From the NCBI GenBank assembly GCA_938003745.1, contig CALKXS010000110.1:1-32092 (forward strand): DNA of 32,092 bases, in the 5' to 3' direction. Both the position numbers and the translations under genes were made by a program. Below are positions 1-8,976 of the stretch, piece after piece. The first letter of the stretch is position 1. Each line of letters opens with the position of its first letter. The notes below the pieces were generated by a model that made no database searches, was not told the DNA's origin, and worked only from the letters and a program-made list of their open reading frames with translations. This DNA comes from an uncultured Algibacter sp. GTDB lineage: Bacteria > Bacteroidota > Bacteroidia > Flavobacteriales > Flavobacteriaceae.

Positions 1-2
1 CT

Positions 3-269
3 GATAAAAGCACTTCATATATTGATATTGCAGATTTTGTAGAACTACATTATACAGAGAAATCAGACAAACAAACTACAATAGAAACATTAAAATGGGT
101 ACATATAACCATAAGTAATGCGAAAAGAAACTTACTGGGTAATTATCACAAAATAAAAGGAAAGTATCTTCAATTATACCTCAATGAATTTGTGTATAAA
201 TTAAACCGAAGATACTTTGAAGATAAACTCTTTGATAGACTTGTAATAGCAAATATTACTGGATTATGA
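3..269 (+). CDS. IS1595-family (ISXO2-like) transposase, C-terminal part
   Basis: This open frame enters from the left edge and runs 88 codons to a TGA stop. It reads as the C-terminal end of an ISXO2-like DDE transposase. The segment KWVHITISNAKRNLLGNYH is followed by KGKYLQLYLNEFVYKLNRRYF, the usual close of Bacteroidota IS1595-family proteins. No stop or frameshift is visible in the part present, so this copy may be intact beyond the edge. Its stop codon lies inside the right terminal repeat of the element (263-289). The N-terminal start of a protein of the same family appears at the far right end of the window, in the same orientation. Family assignment is by recognition of the motif pattern. 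Confidence 0.85.
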   Translation, partial: DKSTSYIDIADFVELHYTEKSDKQTTIETLKWVHITISNAKRNLLGNYHKIKGKYLQLYLNEFVYKLNRRYFEDKLFDRLVIANITGL

Positions 270-289
270 GTGAAAACGGATATTCAATA
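263..289 (+). repeat. Right terminal inverted repeat of IS1595-family element
   Basis: The outer 14 bases (276-289, ACGGATATTCAATA) are the exact reverse complement of 31951-31964, just upstream of the transposase start at the right edge. Over 27 bases the two repeats agree at 22 positions. The repeat overlaps the transposase stop codon. This defines the outer end of the left-edge element at about 289. Confidence 0.8.
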
Positions 290-292
290 AAG

Positions 293-328
293 ACTTTATA
301 AAGTAGTAAACAAAGGTACTTTATAAAG
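293..328. repeat. Two copies of an 11-bp repeat with a palindromic core
   Basis: ACTTTATAAAG occurs at 293-303 and again at 318-328, 25 bases apart. The core CTTTATAAAG is a perfect 10-bp palindrome. The repeats lie in the roughly 105-bp spacer between two insertion sequences. No gene is visible in this spacer. Function is unknown and chance in AT-rich DNA is possible. Confidence 0.45.
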
Positions 329-942
329 CCTAATTTAGAAATCAGAATGATTAGAAATAATGATAATATTTCATTAAAATTGTAATATTTTTTTTGAGTT
401 AGTTATTTCCTGTATATTATTATTCTAAAAGATTGGCTTATGCTTCAATTTATGGGACAAGATATGCTATGCTTTATAAAAGAATTACCAAGCGATGAAA
501 CTTTTAAGGCTTATCTAGCAAAAATAAAATGGCAAGATAGATATACTTGTAATAAATGCGGTCATACAAAAAGTTGTGAAAAAGCGGGATATAACTATCA
601 TTGTTATTCATGCCATCATGTAGAAAGTGTAGCAGCTAATATGCTGTTTCATAAAGTGAAATTCTGTTTACAAAAAGTATTTTGTGTAGTTTTTGAAATG
701 AGCACAAGTAGAAAAAGTATTTCTAGTATTCAAATAGGGGAAAACGATTTAGTATTTGTCAAGGAACTGCACGATATTTTATGCAAAAAGTTAGAAAAGC
801 AATGTCAAGTAGCTAAAAATATCCTTTATAAGAATTAGTCCATGTTGATGAGTTTACTATTGGTGGAAAAGAAGGAGCTAAACAAGGTCAAAGTTATAAT
901 ACAAAGAATAAAATGGCAGTTATAGCAGTAGAAATAACTAAT

Positions 943-1499
943 AACCTGAGTTCGATTAATAAAAAGTAAGTTATTAGTTTTCATAGATTGATATTTTATT
1001 TCTGTTTTTTTAGGTAAAAATCTATACGCAATAAGACCTGCGACTATATTTGATAAAAAGTTAAATCGATAAAAGAAATTCCTGTATACTTTCTTAATTA
1101 ACAGGTTTTTAAAAACAAACTCATAGCTATTAAATTCTGACCTACTAATTCTGTAAATCTATTATAAGAAACTGTATTAGGAAATTCATCTTTCATATAT
1201 TTTTGAACATAGAAAATGTAAAAATGTTTAAAGGTTCTAAAGCTACTTAATTAAAACAAAATAGTGAGCCTAGTAACGTTACCTTTAGACATAATCTATT
1301 CCCCAAAAGTGCTTTATCTACGATTTTATCATATTCTTTACAAAATCCATCAACTAAACAGAATATTTATTTAACTTTAAAATAGATTATTATAGATAAG
1401 TTTTTAGATTAATAAATTGAATTTCAGAACTTTAATTTACTAAAAATCTGTCTTTTTTACTACAAAAAAAACCTACTAAATATTAATCGAGCTGAGGTT
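943..1499 (-). mobile_element. Internally deleted IS982-family element nested in the IS1595 remnant
   Basis: The insert is bounded by 18-bp imperfect inverted repeats: AACCTGAGTTCGATTAAT at 943-960 and its counterpart at 1482-1499, with 16 of 18 positions matching. The minus strand encodes fragments of an IS982 transposase. The length is 557 bp, roughly half a full IS982 element, because the centre of the transposase is missing. The host transposase reads VIAVEI before the insert and resumes at DNNKV right after it, which fixes the insertion point. No clear target duplication remains. Confidence 0.8.
950..1397 (-). pseudogene. IS982-family transposase remnant
   Basis: On the minus strand, from about 1397 downwards, I can read [20 protein letters not shown], then SSFRTFKHFYIFYVQKYM, then DEFPNTVSYNRFTELVGQ and TGISFIDLTFYQI. 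These are the N-terminal half of an IS982 transposase. They are followed after a deletion by the C-terminal tail IVAGLIAYRFLPKKTEIKY. Stops and frame changes lie between the blocks, and the catalytic centre is absent. The coordinates are approximate because no intact frame exists. Confidence 0.8.
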
Positions 1500-1920
1500 G
1501 ATAATAACAAAGTATAATGAGTATATATTAAGGGCATAAAAGATTATTCTACGGAATCTTTAATACCTATTTTCGAAGAACATATTAGTAGACCTGCAAA
1601 CAAAAATAGTGACTGATAAATGGAGAGGGTATGAACCTTTAAAAAAGGTTTAGAATATTGAACAGAAAGATAGTAATAATGAAAAGAATTTTAAACGACT
1701 ACATATTGTAATTATGCAAATGAAATCTTGGTTATGATACAATACCAACCCATGTAAATAAATGGTATATACAAGCCTATTTTGATGAATTCTGTTTTAG
1801 AATTGATAGATCTCAATTTCAACAAAGTATCTTTCATAAAAGGATACAGAGAATGATAATTGTTAATATGATTTATCAAAATCAAATAAATCAGTTACTA
1901 AGCGTATAACTCAATTATTT

Positions 1921-2952
1921 TTATTCAATAATTTCAACTTCAAATAATTTATCCCAACGTTTACCTGTTACAAATAAGGTTTTTGTTTTTGGATTGTATG
2001 CAATACCATTTAATACATCTAAACCATCATGTTGAGTAACCATTTTTTTTAAGGGTGTAAAATCTATAACTCCAATTACGCCCCCGTTTTTAGGGTTTAA
2101 AATTGCCACGCCATCTTTTTGATATCTGTTAGCATAAATTTTTCCATCAACCCATTCTAACTCATTAATACCAACTATTTTTCCTTTATTGGTGTAAACT
2201 TGAATGTATTCTTGTTCAATTAAGGTTTCTGGATTTAATAACCATATTTTTTCGGTACCATCACTTTTATATAGTACATTTTTATTATTACAAAAACCCC
2301 AACCTTCTTTACTATTTCCGTATTTAAAACTACTTAATTTATCAAAAGTATTAACGTCGTAAACAAAGCCAACACCTTTTTGCCATGTTAATTGGTAAAT
2401 TTTATCATTTAAAATAGTAATACCTTCACCAAAATATTCATCGGCTAAATCTATATTTTTTATAACTTCTCCAGTTTTATAATTTACTTGTCTTAGTTTA
2501 GATTCTTTATATTGACCAGTACTTTCGTATAAATTGTTATTAAAAAACTCTAACCCTTGTGTATAAGATGTTATATCATGTGGGTATTCATTAATAATTT
2601 TATACTTAAATATTTTTGGCACTTTACTATTAAGAATAGTTACAGTGGTATTAACAGTTTGTTTTTCTCCATTAAAGCTTACAGTAGCTTCAATAGTATG
2701 CTTGCCAAGTTTAAAATGAGTTAAATCTGTATTTTTTTCAATTTTCTTTCCATCGAGCAAAAATGAAATAGAGTTGATTATATGCCCTTTTTTGTTGTCT
2801 ACAGACAGTATTAGGTGCTTATTATTTGAAATACTTCCCTTTTCGGTGTTAGTTTTTATGGTGAAATCACTTTTTTTATGTCCAGAATTAGATCCACATG
2901 AAAAAACTAAGCAGCTTAAAAATATGATTTTGAGGTGTTTGAAAATATTCAT
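1921..2952 (-). CDS. Glutaminyl-peptide cyclotransferase, lipoprotein
   Basis: The 343-residue protein has a lipoprotein leader with the box LVFSC, so Cys19 is the likely lipidated residue and the protein is probably membrane-anchored in the envelope. Residues about 30-110 form a beta-rich, Ig-like stretch. From about residue 118 the sequence matches the glutamine cyclotransferase family (Glu_cyclase_2, a beta-propeller). Visible landmarks are YPHDITSYTQGLEF, FGEGITIL, YQLTW, LYKSDGTEKIWLLNP, INELEWVDGKIYAN and HDGLDVLNGIAYN. Members convert N-terminal glutamine of peptides to pyroglutamate and release ammonia. The gene ends 8 bp outside the decayed insertion sequence and looks intact. It is transcribed away from the SRP RNA gene. 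Confidence 0.88.
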   Translation of the reverse strand: MNIFKHLKIIFLSCLVFSCGSNSGHKKSDFTIKTNTEKGSISNNKHLILSVDNKKGHIINSISFLLDGKKIEKNTDLTHFKLGKHTIEATVSFNGEKQTVNTTVTILNSKVPKIFKYKIINEYPHDITSYTQGLEFFNNNLYESTGQYKESKLRQVNYKTGEVIKNIDLADEYFGEGITILNDKIYQLTWQKGVGFVYDVNTFDKLSSFKYGNSKEGWGFCNNKNVLYKSDGTEKIWLLNPETLIEQEYIQVYTNKGKIVGINELEWVDGKIYANRYQKDGVAILNPKNGGVIGVIDFTPLKKMVTQHDGLDVLNGIAYNPKTKTLFVTGKRWDKLFEVEIIE

Positions 2953-3005
2953 TTTAAATTTTATTTTAAAGCAAGATATTTATTTAAAATCAGTTTAAAA
3001 AATCA

Positions 3006-3035
3006 TTGTGATATTTTTAAAAAATTGTATATTTG
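3006..3035 (+). promoter_or_regulatory. Promoter of the SRP RNA gene
   Basis: TTG at 3006-3008 is followed by a 19-base spacer and TATATTTG at 3028-3035. This is an exact fit to the Bacteroidota pattern TTG-N19-21-TAnnTTTG. The SRP RNA begins about 5 bases downstream, at 3040, as expected. Confidence 0.85.
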
Positions 3036-3039
3036 CATC

Positions 3040-3139
3040 GGCAAGTCCTACACAACTAGCTCCTGTTGAATCCTCCAGGGCGGGAACGCAGCAAAGGTAA
3101 ATGGTTGTAGCGGTGTGATGTAGGTAGCTTGCCTTTTTT
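3040..3139 (+). ncRNA. ffs: 4.5S signal recognition particle RNA (small bacterial type)
   Basis: The conserved SRP domain IV loop is present as GGCGGGAACGCAGCAAAGGT near 3079-3098. The ends pair as a closing stem, GGCAAG (3040-3045) with CTTGCC (3128-3133), and a run of T (3134-3140) follows as the terminator. The RNA is about 100 nt, the short bacterial form. It binds Ffh to target nascent membrane and secreted proteins to FtsY and the Sec translocon. A consensus promoter lies directly upstream. Confidence 0.93.
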
Positions 3140-3153
3140 TGTACAACAAAGTT

Positions 3154-3188
3154 AAATCTTGAAAGCTTATGCTAGTCAAGATTTTTTT
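3154..3188 (+). terminator. Second terminator hairpin after the SRP RNA
   Basis: AAATCTTGA (3154-3162) pairs perfectly with TCAAGATTT (3176-3184), followed by a run of T to 3188. It lies just past the SRP RNA's own T tract and before the SDR gene, so it probably shields the next gene from read-through. Confidence 0.75.
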
Positions 3189-3268
3189 ATTTAATGAAGT
3201 TATTACTTGAATAGAAACTCATTAATATTATTGTATTTTTAGTATCAAATAATTTTCAAAAGTAAAGT

Positions 3269-4072
3269 ATGAGTAAAGTTGTTTTAATTACAGGAGGATC
3301 TTCTGGAATTGGTAAATCAATTGGAGAGTTTTTAATCGAAAAAGGGTTTGTAGTTTACGGAACAAGTCGTTCTCCAGAGAAATATCCAGATTCAAAGTTT
3401 CCTATTTTAGCTTTAGATGTAAAAATCAATAATACTATTAACAGTACAGTTAAAACAATTATTGAGAAAGAAGGAAAATTAGATGTACTTATAAATAATG
3501 CGGGAGCAGGAATTACGGGGCCAATTGAAGAAATTCCTGAAGCTGAAATTCAAGCTAATTTTGATACAAACTTCTTTGGTCCTATTAATGTTATTAAAGC
3601 TGTATTACCGCAGATGCGCGAGCAAAATTTGGGATTGATCATTAATATTACTTCCATTGCTGGCTATATGGGATTACCATATCGAGGTATTTATAGTGCA
3701 AGTAAAGGTGCTTTAGAATTGGTTACTGAAGCTTTTAGAATGGAATTGAAAGGCTTTAATATTAATATGACTAATGTTGCTCCTGGAGATTTTGCTACAA
3801 ATATTGCTGCAGGACGCTATCATGCACCATTATTAGATAACTCACCTTACAAAAAATCTTATGATAAGACATTAAATTTAATGGATGAGCACGTTGATGC
3901 TGGAAGTAATCCTACTATTATGGCTAAAGCGATTCTCAATGTTATAAACGCTAAATCACCTAAAGTACATTATAAAGTTGGGGAGTTTATGCAAAAATTT
4001 TCAATTGTTTTAAAACGAATTCTTCCAGATACTATTTATGAGAAGTTATTAATAAATTATTACAAATTATAA
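3269..4072 (+). CDS. Short-chain dehydrogenase/reductase (classical SDR), substrate unknown
   Basis: The 267-residue protein is a full-length classical SDR with a Rossmann fold. The cofactor motif TGGSSGIG is at residues 8-15. The NNAG structural motif is at 76-79, the catalytic serine at about 129, and YSASK at 142-146 supplies the Tyr and Lys of the active site. GTSRS near residue 31 is compatible with NADP preference, which is an inference. The C-terminal region (RILPDTIYEKLLINYY) resembles SDRs acting on lipid-like substrates, but no substrate can be assigned. It stands alone between the SRP terminator and a broken lipoprotein gene. Confidence 0.88.
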   Translation: MSKVVLITGGSSGIGKSIGEFLIEKGFVVYGTSRSPEKYPDSKFPILALDVKINNTINSTVKTIIEKEGKLDVLINNAGAGITGPIEEIPEAEIQANFDTNFFGPINVIKAVLPQMREQNLGLIINITSIAGYMGLPYRGIYSASKGALELVTEAFRMELKGFNINMTNVAPGDFATNIAAGRYHAPLLDNSPYKKSYDKTLNLMDEHVDAGSNPTIMAKAILNVINAKSPKVHYKVGEFMQKFSIVLKRILPDTIYEKLLINYYKL

Positions 4073-4120
4073 TTTAGGAATGCTTTTTGCCTTTATGACT
4101 TGAATCCACCATATCAAATT

Positions 4121-4388
4121 ATGAAACGATTTAATTTGGTATTGTTGCGTTTTAGTTTCTTTTTTTACACAAAGTTGTGACGATATTGTAGACTGTATTA
4201 TTAATAGAGGTTCCGTTTTAAATACAAACAATATTGAAGAGGTCAGGGAATGCGTTTATTATTTCGATAAAATATCTGCTGAAATAAAAAATGAGCATTC
4301 AGATAATAATTATGATTCCAATGGTAATTATGAAGATTCTTTATGTAAAGATCATACATCAAAGTCTTATGTTTTGTTTGTTAAATAA
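4121..4388 (+). pseudogene. Small lipoprotein gene with a frameshift at a T tract
   Basis: An ATG at 4121 starts MKRFNLVLLRFSFFF and hits a stop after 19 codons. If one T is removed from the run near 4160-4166, the reading continues FFTQSCDDIVDCIINRG, with a plausible lipobox Cys, and runs open to a TAA at 4386-4388. The tail (EDSLCKDHTSKSYVLFVK) looks like a genuine protein end. The total of about 88 codons is short, so an internal deletion is also possible. I do not recognise a function. The frameshift is either real decay or a homopolymer sequencing error. Confidence 0.55.
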
Positions 4389-4471
4389 TTATTGACTACT
4401 CTCCATTTCTTTGTAAATACTATGTTAACTTAATGTTTTCGTAAGTTGTTAATATAATTTAATAATTAATT

Positions 4472-4491
4472 AATAACCGCGGTTGGTTATT
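4472..4491. promoter_or_regulatory. Palindromic site upstream of the transaldolase gene
   Basis: AATAACC at 4472-4478 is inverted as GGTTATT at 4485-4491, and the centre contains the perfect 10-bp palindrome AACCGCGGTT (4475-4484). It sits just upstream of a -7-like box TAAATTCG (4496-4503), about 50-65 bp before the start codon. This fits an operator for a dimeric regulator. The regulator is unknown. Confidence 0.4.
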
Positions 4492-4538
4492 ATCGTAAAT
4501 TCGCATCAGATTTTTTAATAAAATAAAAATTAATTACA

Positions 4539-5192
4539 ATGAAATTTTTTATAGATACAGCTAACCTTGACCAAATTAAAGAAGCTCAAGACCTTGGCGT
4601 TTTAGAAGGTGTTACTACAAACCCATCTTTAATGGCTAAAGAAGGCATTACAGGTGAAGCAAACATTTTAAAGCATTATGTAGATATTTGTAATATTGTT
4701 GATGGAGACGTTAGCGCAGAAGTTATTTCTACAGATTTTGAAGGAATGGTTAAAGAAGGTGAAGTATTGGCTGCATTGCATTCTCAAATTGTTGTAAAAT
4801 TACCAATGATAAAAGATGGTGTAAAAGCTTGTAAATATTTCTCTTCTAAAGGGATAAGAACGAATATAACTTTAGTGTTTTCTGTAGGACAAGCATTACT
4901 AGCAGCTAAAGCTGGAGCAACATACGTGTCACCTTTTATTGGTCGTTTAGATGATATTTCTACAGATGGTTTAAATCTAATAGCAGAAATAAGACAAGTA
5001 TATGATAACTATGCTTTTGATACTGAGATATTAGCAGCTTCTGTGCGTCACACAATGCACGTTATTGATTGTGCTAAATTAGGTGCAGATGTTATGACAG
5101 GACCCTTAAGTTCTATAGAAGGTTTATTAAAACATCCTTTAACAGATATAGGTTTATCCAAGTTTTTAGCTGATTATAATAAAGGAAACTAA
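4539..5192 (+). CDS. tal: Transaldolase, TalC/fructose-6-phosphate-aldolase type
   Basis: The 217-residue protein is the short, single-domain form of the transaldolase family, a decameric TIM barrel acting in the non-oxidative pentose phosphate pathway in the cytoplasm. The Schiff-base lysine is Lys87 in IVVKLPM. Asp6 (FIDTA) and the TTNPS motif at 26-30 are in place. The segment SPFIGRLDD carries Phe where E. coli FsaA has Tyr131 (APYVNRID), and overall it resembles Bacillus-type transaldolase more than FsaA. True transaldolase activity is therefore more likely than fructose-6-phosphate aldolase activity, although automatic annotation often says the latter (fsa). A palindrome and a -7-like box precede it and a terminator follows. 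Confidence 0.9.
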   Translation: MKFFIDTANLDQIKEAQDLGVLEGVTTNPSLMAKEGITGEANILKHYVDICNIVDGDVSAEVISTDFEGMVKEGEVLAALHSQIVVKLPMIKDGVKACKYFSSKGIRTNITLVFSVGQALLAAKAGATYVSPFIGRLDDISTDGLNLIAEIRQVYDNYAFDTEILAASVRHTMHVIDCAKLGADVMTGPLSSIEGLLKHPLTDIGLSKFLADYNKGN

Positions 5193-5217
5193 AAATAATA
5201 TTTCTTTTAAAACATTA

Positions 5218-5249
5218 AAAGGCCTTAATAATTTTGTTGAGGTCTTTTT
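5218..5249. terminator. Terminator between convergent tal and TlpA-like genes
   Basis: AAAGGCCTTAA (5218-5228) pairs with TTGAGGTCTTT (5237-5247) using two G-U wobbles, followed by T. The other flank is A-rich, so it can act in both directions. It lies between the stops at 5192 and 5251. Confidence 0.7.
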
Positions 5250-5250
5250 A

Positions 5251-6666
5251 TTATTTACTAACTATAGCCAAAAGTTTTTCTTCAAAATTCTTATCAAAAA
5301 TATTGGCATGAGAATGTATGATTTTTTTATCATCATTAACCACGATTACTTTAGTCATAGAGTGAATGGCTAAAATTTCTTTTGATTTTTTTGGATCTTT
5401 TAGTAAATACTCTTTTTCAATAGCAAACTTATTTTTTGTTAAAAAAGCTAACCAGTCCTCAGAACTGTGAACATCAATATTAATGGCTAAAAAATTCATT
5501 TCTGGATATTTAATTTTTAACTCATTTACTTTTTTATGACTTTGCTTAAAGTGATCATGAAATTTATGAGACCAAAAGTATATAGCAGTAGGTTTGTTTA
5601 CCAAATCACTAATACCCATATAATTATTTCTAAAATCTACAACATCAATAGGGGGAAAGTCTTTCCCCGGTTTTAATTCATTTAAAGATTCTACTAGATT
5701 AGCAATTGCCTTTTTGTTATTCGCATTAGTACTCTTATTTAAAAATGATTTTAAAATAGATTTATTAGCTTCTATATTGGTGTTTTTATTTAAAAAACCA
5801 AAAGTATTATAATAGAGTAGTTTGTTTTTTATAATTGGATTTTTTATAATACTGTCAATTAAATGAAGTTTATCTAAATTGTAGCATATAGATTTTCCTT
5901 GAAATTCTTTAGAACCATTGTGGATTACATGTCTTTCCAAAGCTAAATTATTCATGTTCGATTTTAAAAAACTATTATAAATAAAGTAATTTTCATAAAA
6001 AACATCATCATAGTTAATATCCTTTCTATAAGTATAAAAATCTTTTGGTAATGATTTTAATATGTCACACTTATTAGTTCCGTAATGAATAAAAGGATAT
6101 ATTTCTTTGCTAGAATAATAATTATAATCAATATTCGCTTGAGCTATTTTATTAAATAAATTTGAAGGGGAGTGTTTTTGATTAAATAAGTCTAATTTTT
6201 TATTTTTATAAACTTTAATAGAATCTATTCTATGAGAGAACGTTTTAGAATTTAATTGACAGTATTTAAAAACACGTTTTTCTTCTATTTCATTTTGCAA
6301 GAACTCATTGATAAAATAATTATTCTTTTTTGCGCCTTGCCCCGTATAAACTAGAGATTCATCAAAATCATAAGTATTAAGCCTAAGCATTATACTATCT
6401 TCTGGTTCTAAAAGAATAGTTTGTAATTCACCACCATGTTTAAAAGTATAAAAACCAGATTGTAAATTTCTAATTTTATATATAAACCTATTGTTTTCGT
6501 CTAACTTAATTTTTTCAACAATAGAGTCATTAAGTGAGAGTATAACATAATTATCTGTAGCGTTGATGATTTCACCGCCCAAAAAAGCATAATCTATATC
6601 GTGGTTTTTTTTACAACCAACTAGTGTAATTATGGTAAGATATAATATGCCGAAATATAATTTCAT
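5251..6666 (-). CDS. TlpA-like (thioredoxin-fold) lipoprotein without catalytic cysteines
   Basis: The 471-residue protein has a lipoprotein leader ending LVGC, with Cys18 lipidated. Residues about 25-110 resemble the DUF4369-type N-terminal domain common in Bacteroidota TlpA-like proteins. A helical, Asn/Lys/Tyr-rich middle follows. Residues about 334-471 form a thioredoxin-like domain (GKDFPPIDVVDF, KPTAIYFWSHKF, NFLAINIDVHSSEDW, IVVNDDKKII). Where TlpA proteins have W-x-x-W-C-x-x-C, this one reads WSHKFHDH (365-372), so both redox cysteines are replaced. It is therefore unlikely to be a thiol-disulfide oxidoreductase and may have a structural or binding role. A -7-like box TATTTTTG lies upstream (6715-6722, minus strand). 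Confidence 0.78.
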   Translation of the reverse strand: MKLYFGILYLTIITLVGCKKNHDIDYAFLGGEIINATDNYVILSLNDSIVEKIKLDENNRFIYKIRNLQSGFYTFKHGGELQTILLEPEDSIMLRLNTYDFDESLVYTGQGAKKNNYFINEFLQNEIEEKRVFKYCQLNSKTFSHRIDSIKVYKNKKLDLFNQKHSPSNLFNKIAQANIDYNYYSSKEIYPFIHYGTNKCDILKSLPKDFYTYRKDINYDDVFYENYFIYNSFLKSNMNNLALERHVIHNGSKEFQGKSICYNLDKLHLIDSIIKNPIIKNKLLYYNTFGFLNKNTNIEANKSILKSFLNKSTNANNKKAIANLVESLNELKPGKDFPPIDVVDFRNNYMGISDLVNKPTAIYFWSHKFHDHFKQSHKKVNELKIKYPEMNFLAINIDVHSSEDWLAFLTKNKFAIEKEYLLKDPKKSKEILAIHSMTKVIVVNDDKKIIHSHANIFDKNFEEKLLAIVSK

Positions 6667-6714
6667 AAACCCCTTTCTAAATATTCAGATAAAAAGTATC
6701 TAAACTATTTTGCA

Positions 6715-6722
6715 CAAAAATA
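6715..6722 (-). promoter_or_regulatory. -7 box for the TlpA-like lipoprotein gene
   Basis: TATTTTTG on the minus strand fits TAnnTTTG and lies about 50 bp upstream of the start codon. No clear TTG box is seen at the expected distance. The rest of the 282-bp divergent gap (6667-6948) shows no gene. Confidence 0.45.
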
Positions 6723-6843
6723 GAAGATGTAATTATAAAGTCTTGTTAATGTGTTGTTAAATCTTAATCAAGACAATTTTTTGATGGCTATTATATATTC
6801 CAAAAATTAGGTTAACTATGTTTCTTCTTATGAATTGATTTTT

Positions 6844-6851
6844 TACTTTTG
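6844..6851 (+). promoter_or_regulatory. -7 box for the ABC-F gene
   Basis: TACTTTTG on the plus strand fits TAnnTTTG, about 100 bp upstream of the ATG at 6949. The -33 TTG is not clear, so the transcript may carry a leader of about 90 nt. Confidence 0.45.
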
Positions 6852-6945
6852 CACAAACTTAAAATAAAGCAAGTCAATTAATATACTTGATCAAAAAAGT
6901 TTAAAATTGAAAAAATTAAGAATCCCTCAGTAAAATAAAATATAA

Positions 6946-8568
<1,623 letters not shown>

Positions 8569-8587
8569 TTAATTGTAGGTACAAAGA

Positions 8588-8627
8588 AAAAAAGCCTCAT
8601 AAATTTTTTAATTTATGAGGCTTTTTT
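8588..8627. terminator. Bidirectional terminator between ABC-F and DUF2007 genes
   Basis: A perfect 11-bp stem, GCCTCATAAAT (8594-8604) with ATTTATGAGGC (8611-8621), is flanked by A7 on the left and T6 on the right. It sits between two convergent genes and should work in both directions. Confidence 0.9.
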
Positions 8628-8643
8628 GATTTATGAAATAAAT

Positions 8644-8883
8644 TTAAGATTGTAATTCTTGTGTAATATTTTCTAAAACAGACAATGATTTGTCAAGCTC
8701 ATCTTCATGCACATATATTTCTTGATAATCTGAATTTGTTCCTCCATAAACAGATTTAAGAAGACCAGTTCCTGTCTGTTCTTTTACAACAGCACTTATG
8801 TTTTCTTTTTCTAAATCAGCAATTATTCTTTGAACAATAATAAAGCTTCCATGAAATATCTTTCTATAATTTGAATCATTCAT
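8644..8883 (-). CDS. DUF2007-domain protein
   Basis: This is a 79-residue protein. The pattern of a short beta strand, a helix (FIIVQRIIADLEKENISAVVKEQ), then YGGTNSDYQEIYVHEDELDKSLSVLENI matches DUF2007, a small family with a ferredoxin-like fold called putative signal-transducing. No catalytic residues can be pointed to. It follows the PAP2 gene on the same strand after a gap of about 90 bp and ends before the strong shared terminator, so it is probably the last gene of a pheT-PAP2-DUF2007 transcript. The function is unknown. Confidence 0.8.
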   Translation of the reverse strand: MNDSNYRKIFHGSFIIVQRIIADLEKENISAVVKEQTGTGLLKSVYGGTNSDYQEIYVHEDELDKSLSVLENITQELQS

Positions 8884-8976
8884 AACGTCATATATTTTAT
8901 AAGTTATCTTAAATATACGAAATTTATGAATATAAAAAAATGAGCTAAATCAAATTTAACACTATTAAATTTGAGT

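Larger units (their letters stand above)
440..1909 (+). pseudogene. IS1595-family transposase pseudogene (interrupted and frameshifted)
   Basis: The N-terminal part (440-838) has a zinc-ribbon pattern, CNKCG followed by CYSCH, then LFHKVKF and FEMSTSRKSISS. These are typical of ISXO2-like transposases. After a stop at 836-838 the protein continues in another frame (about 838-942) as VHVDEFTIGGKEGAKQGQSY, which carries the catalytic-core start. It then breaks at the nested IS982 insert. Homology resumes after 1499 (DNNKV, VYIKGIKDYSTESL, IFEEHI, then DKWRGYEPLKK across further stops). It ends with a readable tail through FHKRIQRM to a TAA at 1907-1909. Several frameshifts and stops show that it is dead. 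Confidence 0.85.
395..1913 (+). mobile_element. Decayed IS1595-family insertion sequence, split by an IS982-family element
   Basis: The element spans the broken transposase at 440-1909. Short candidate ends are TGAGTTA at 395-401 and its reverse complement TAACTCA at 1907-1913. As in the element at the left edge, the transposase stop codon falls inside the right-end repeat. Removing the nested insert (943-1499) leaves about 960 bp, a normal size for the family. The end repeats are short and the boundaries are approximate. Confidence 0.65.

Noticed and set aside
2774-2998. A 74-codon plus-strand frame
   Set aside because: It is antisense to the start of the cyclotransferase gene and has no recognisable pattern.
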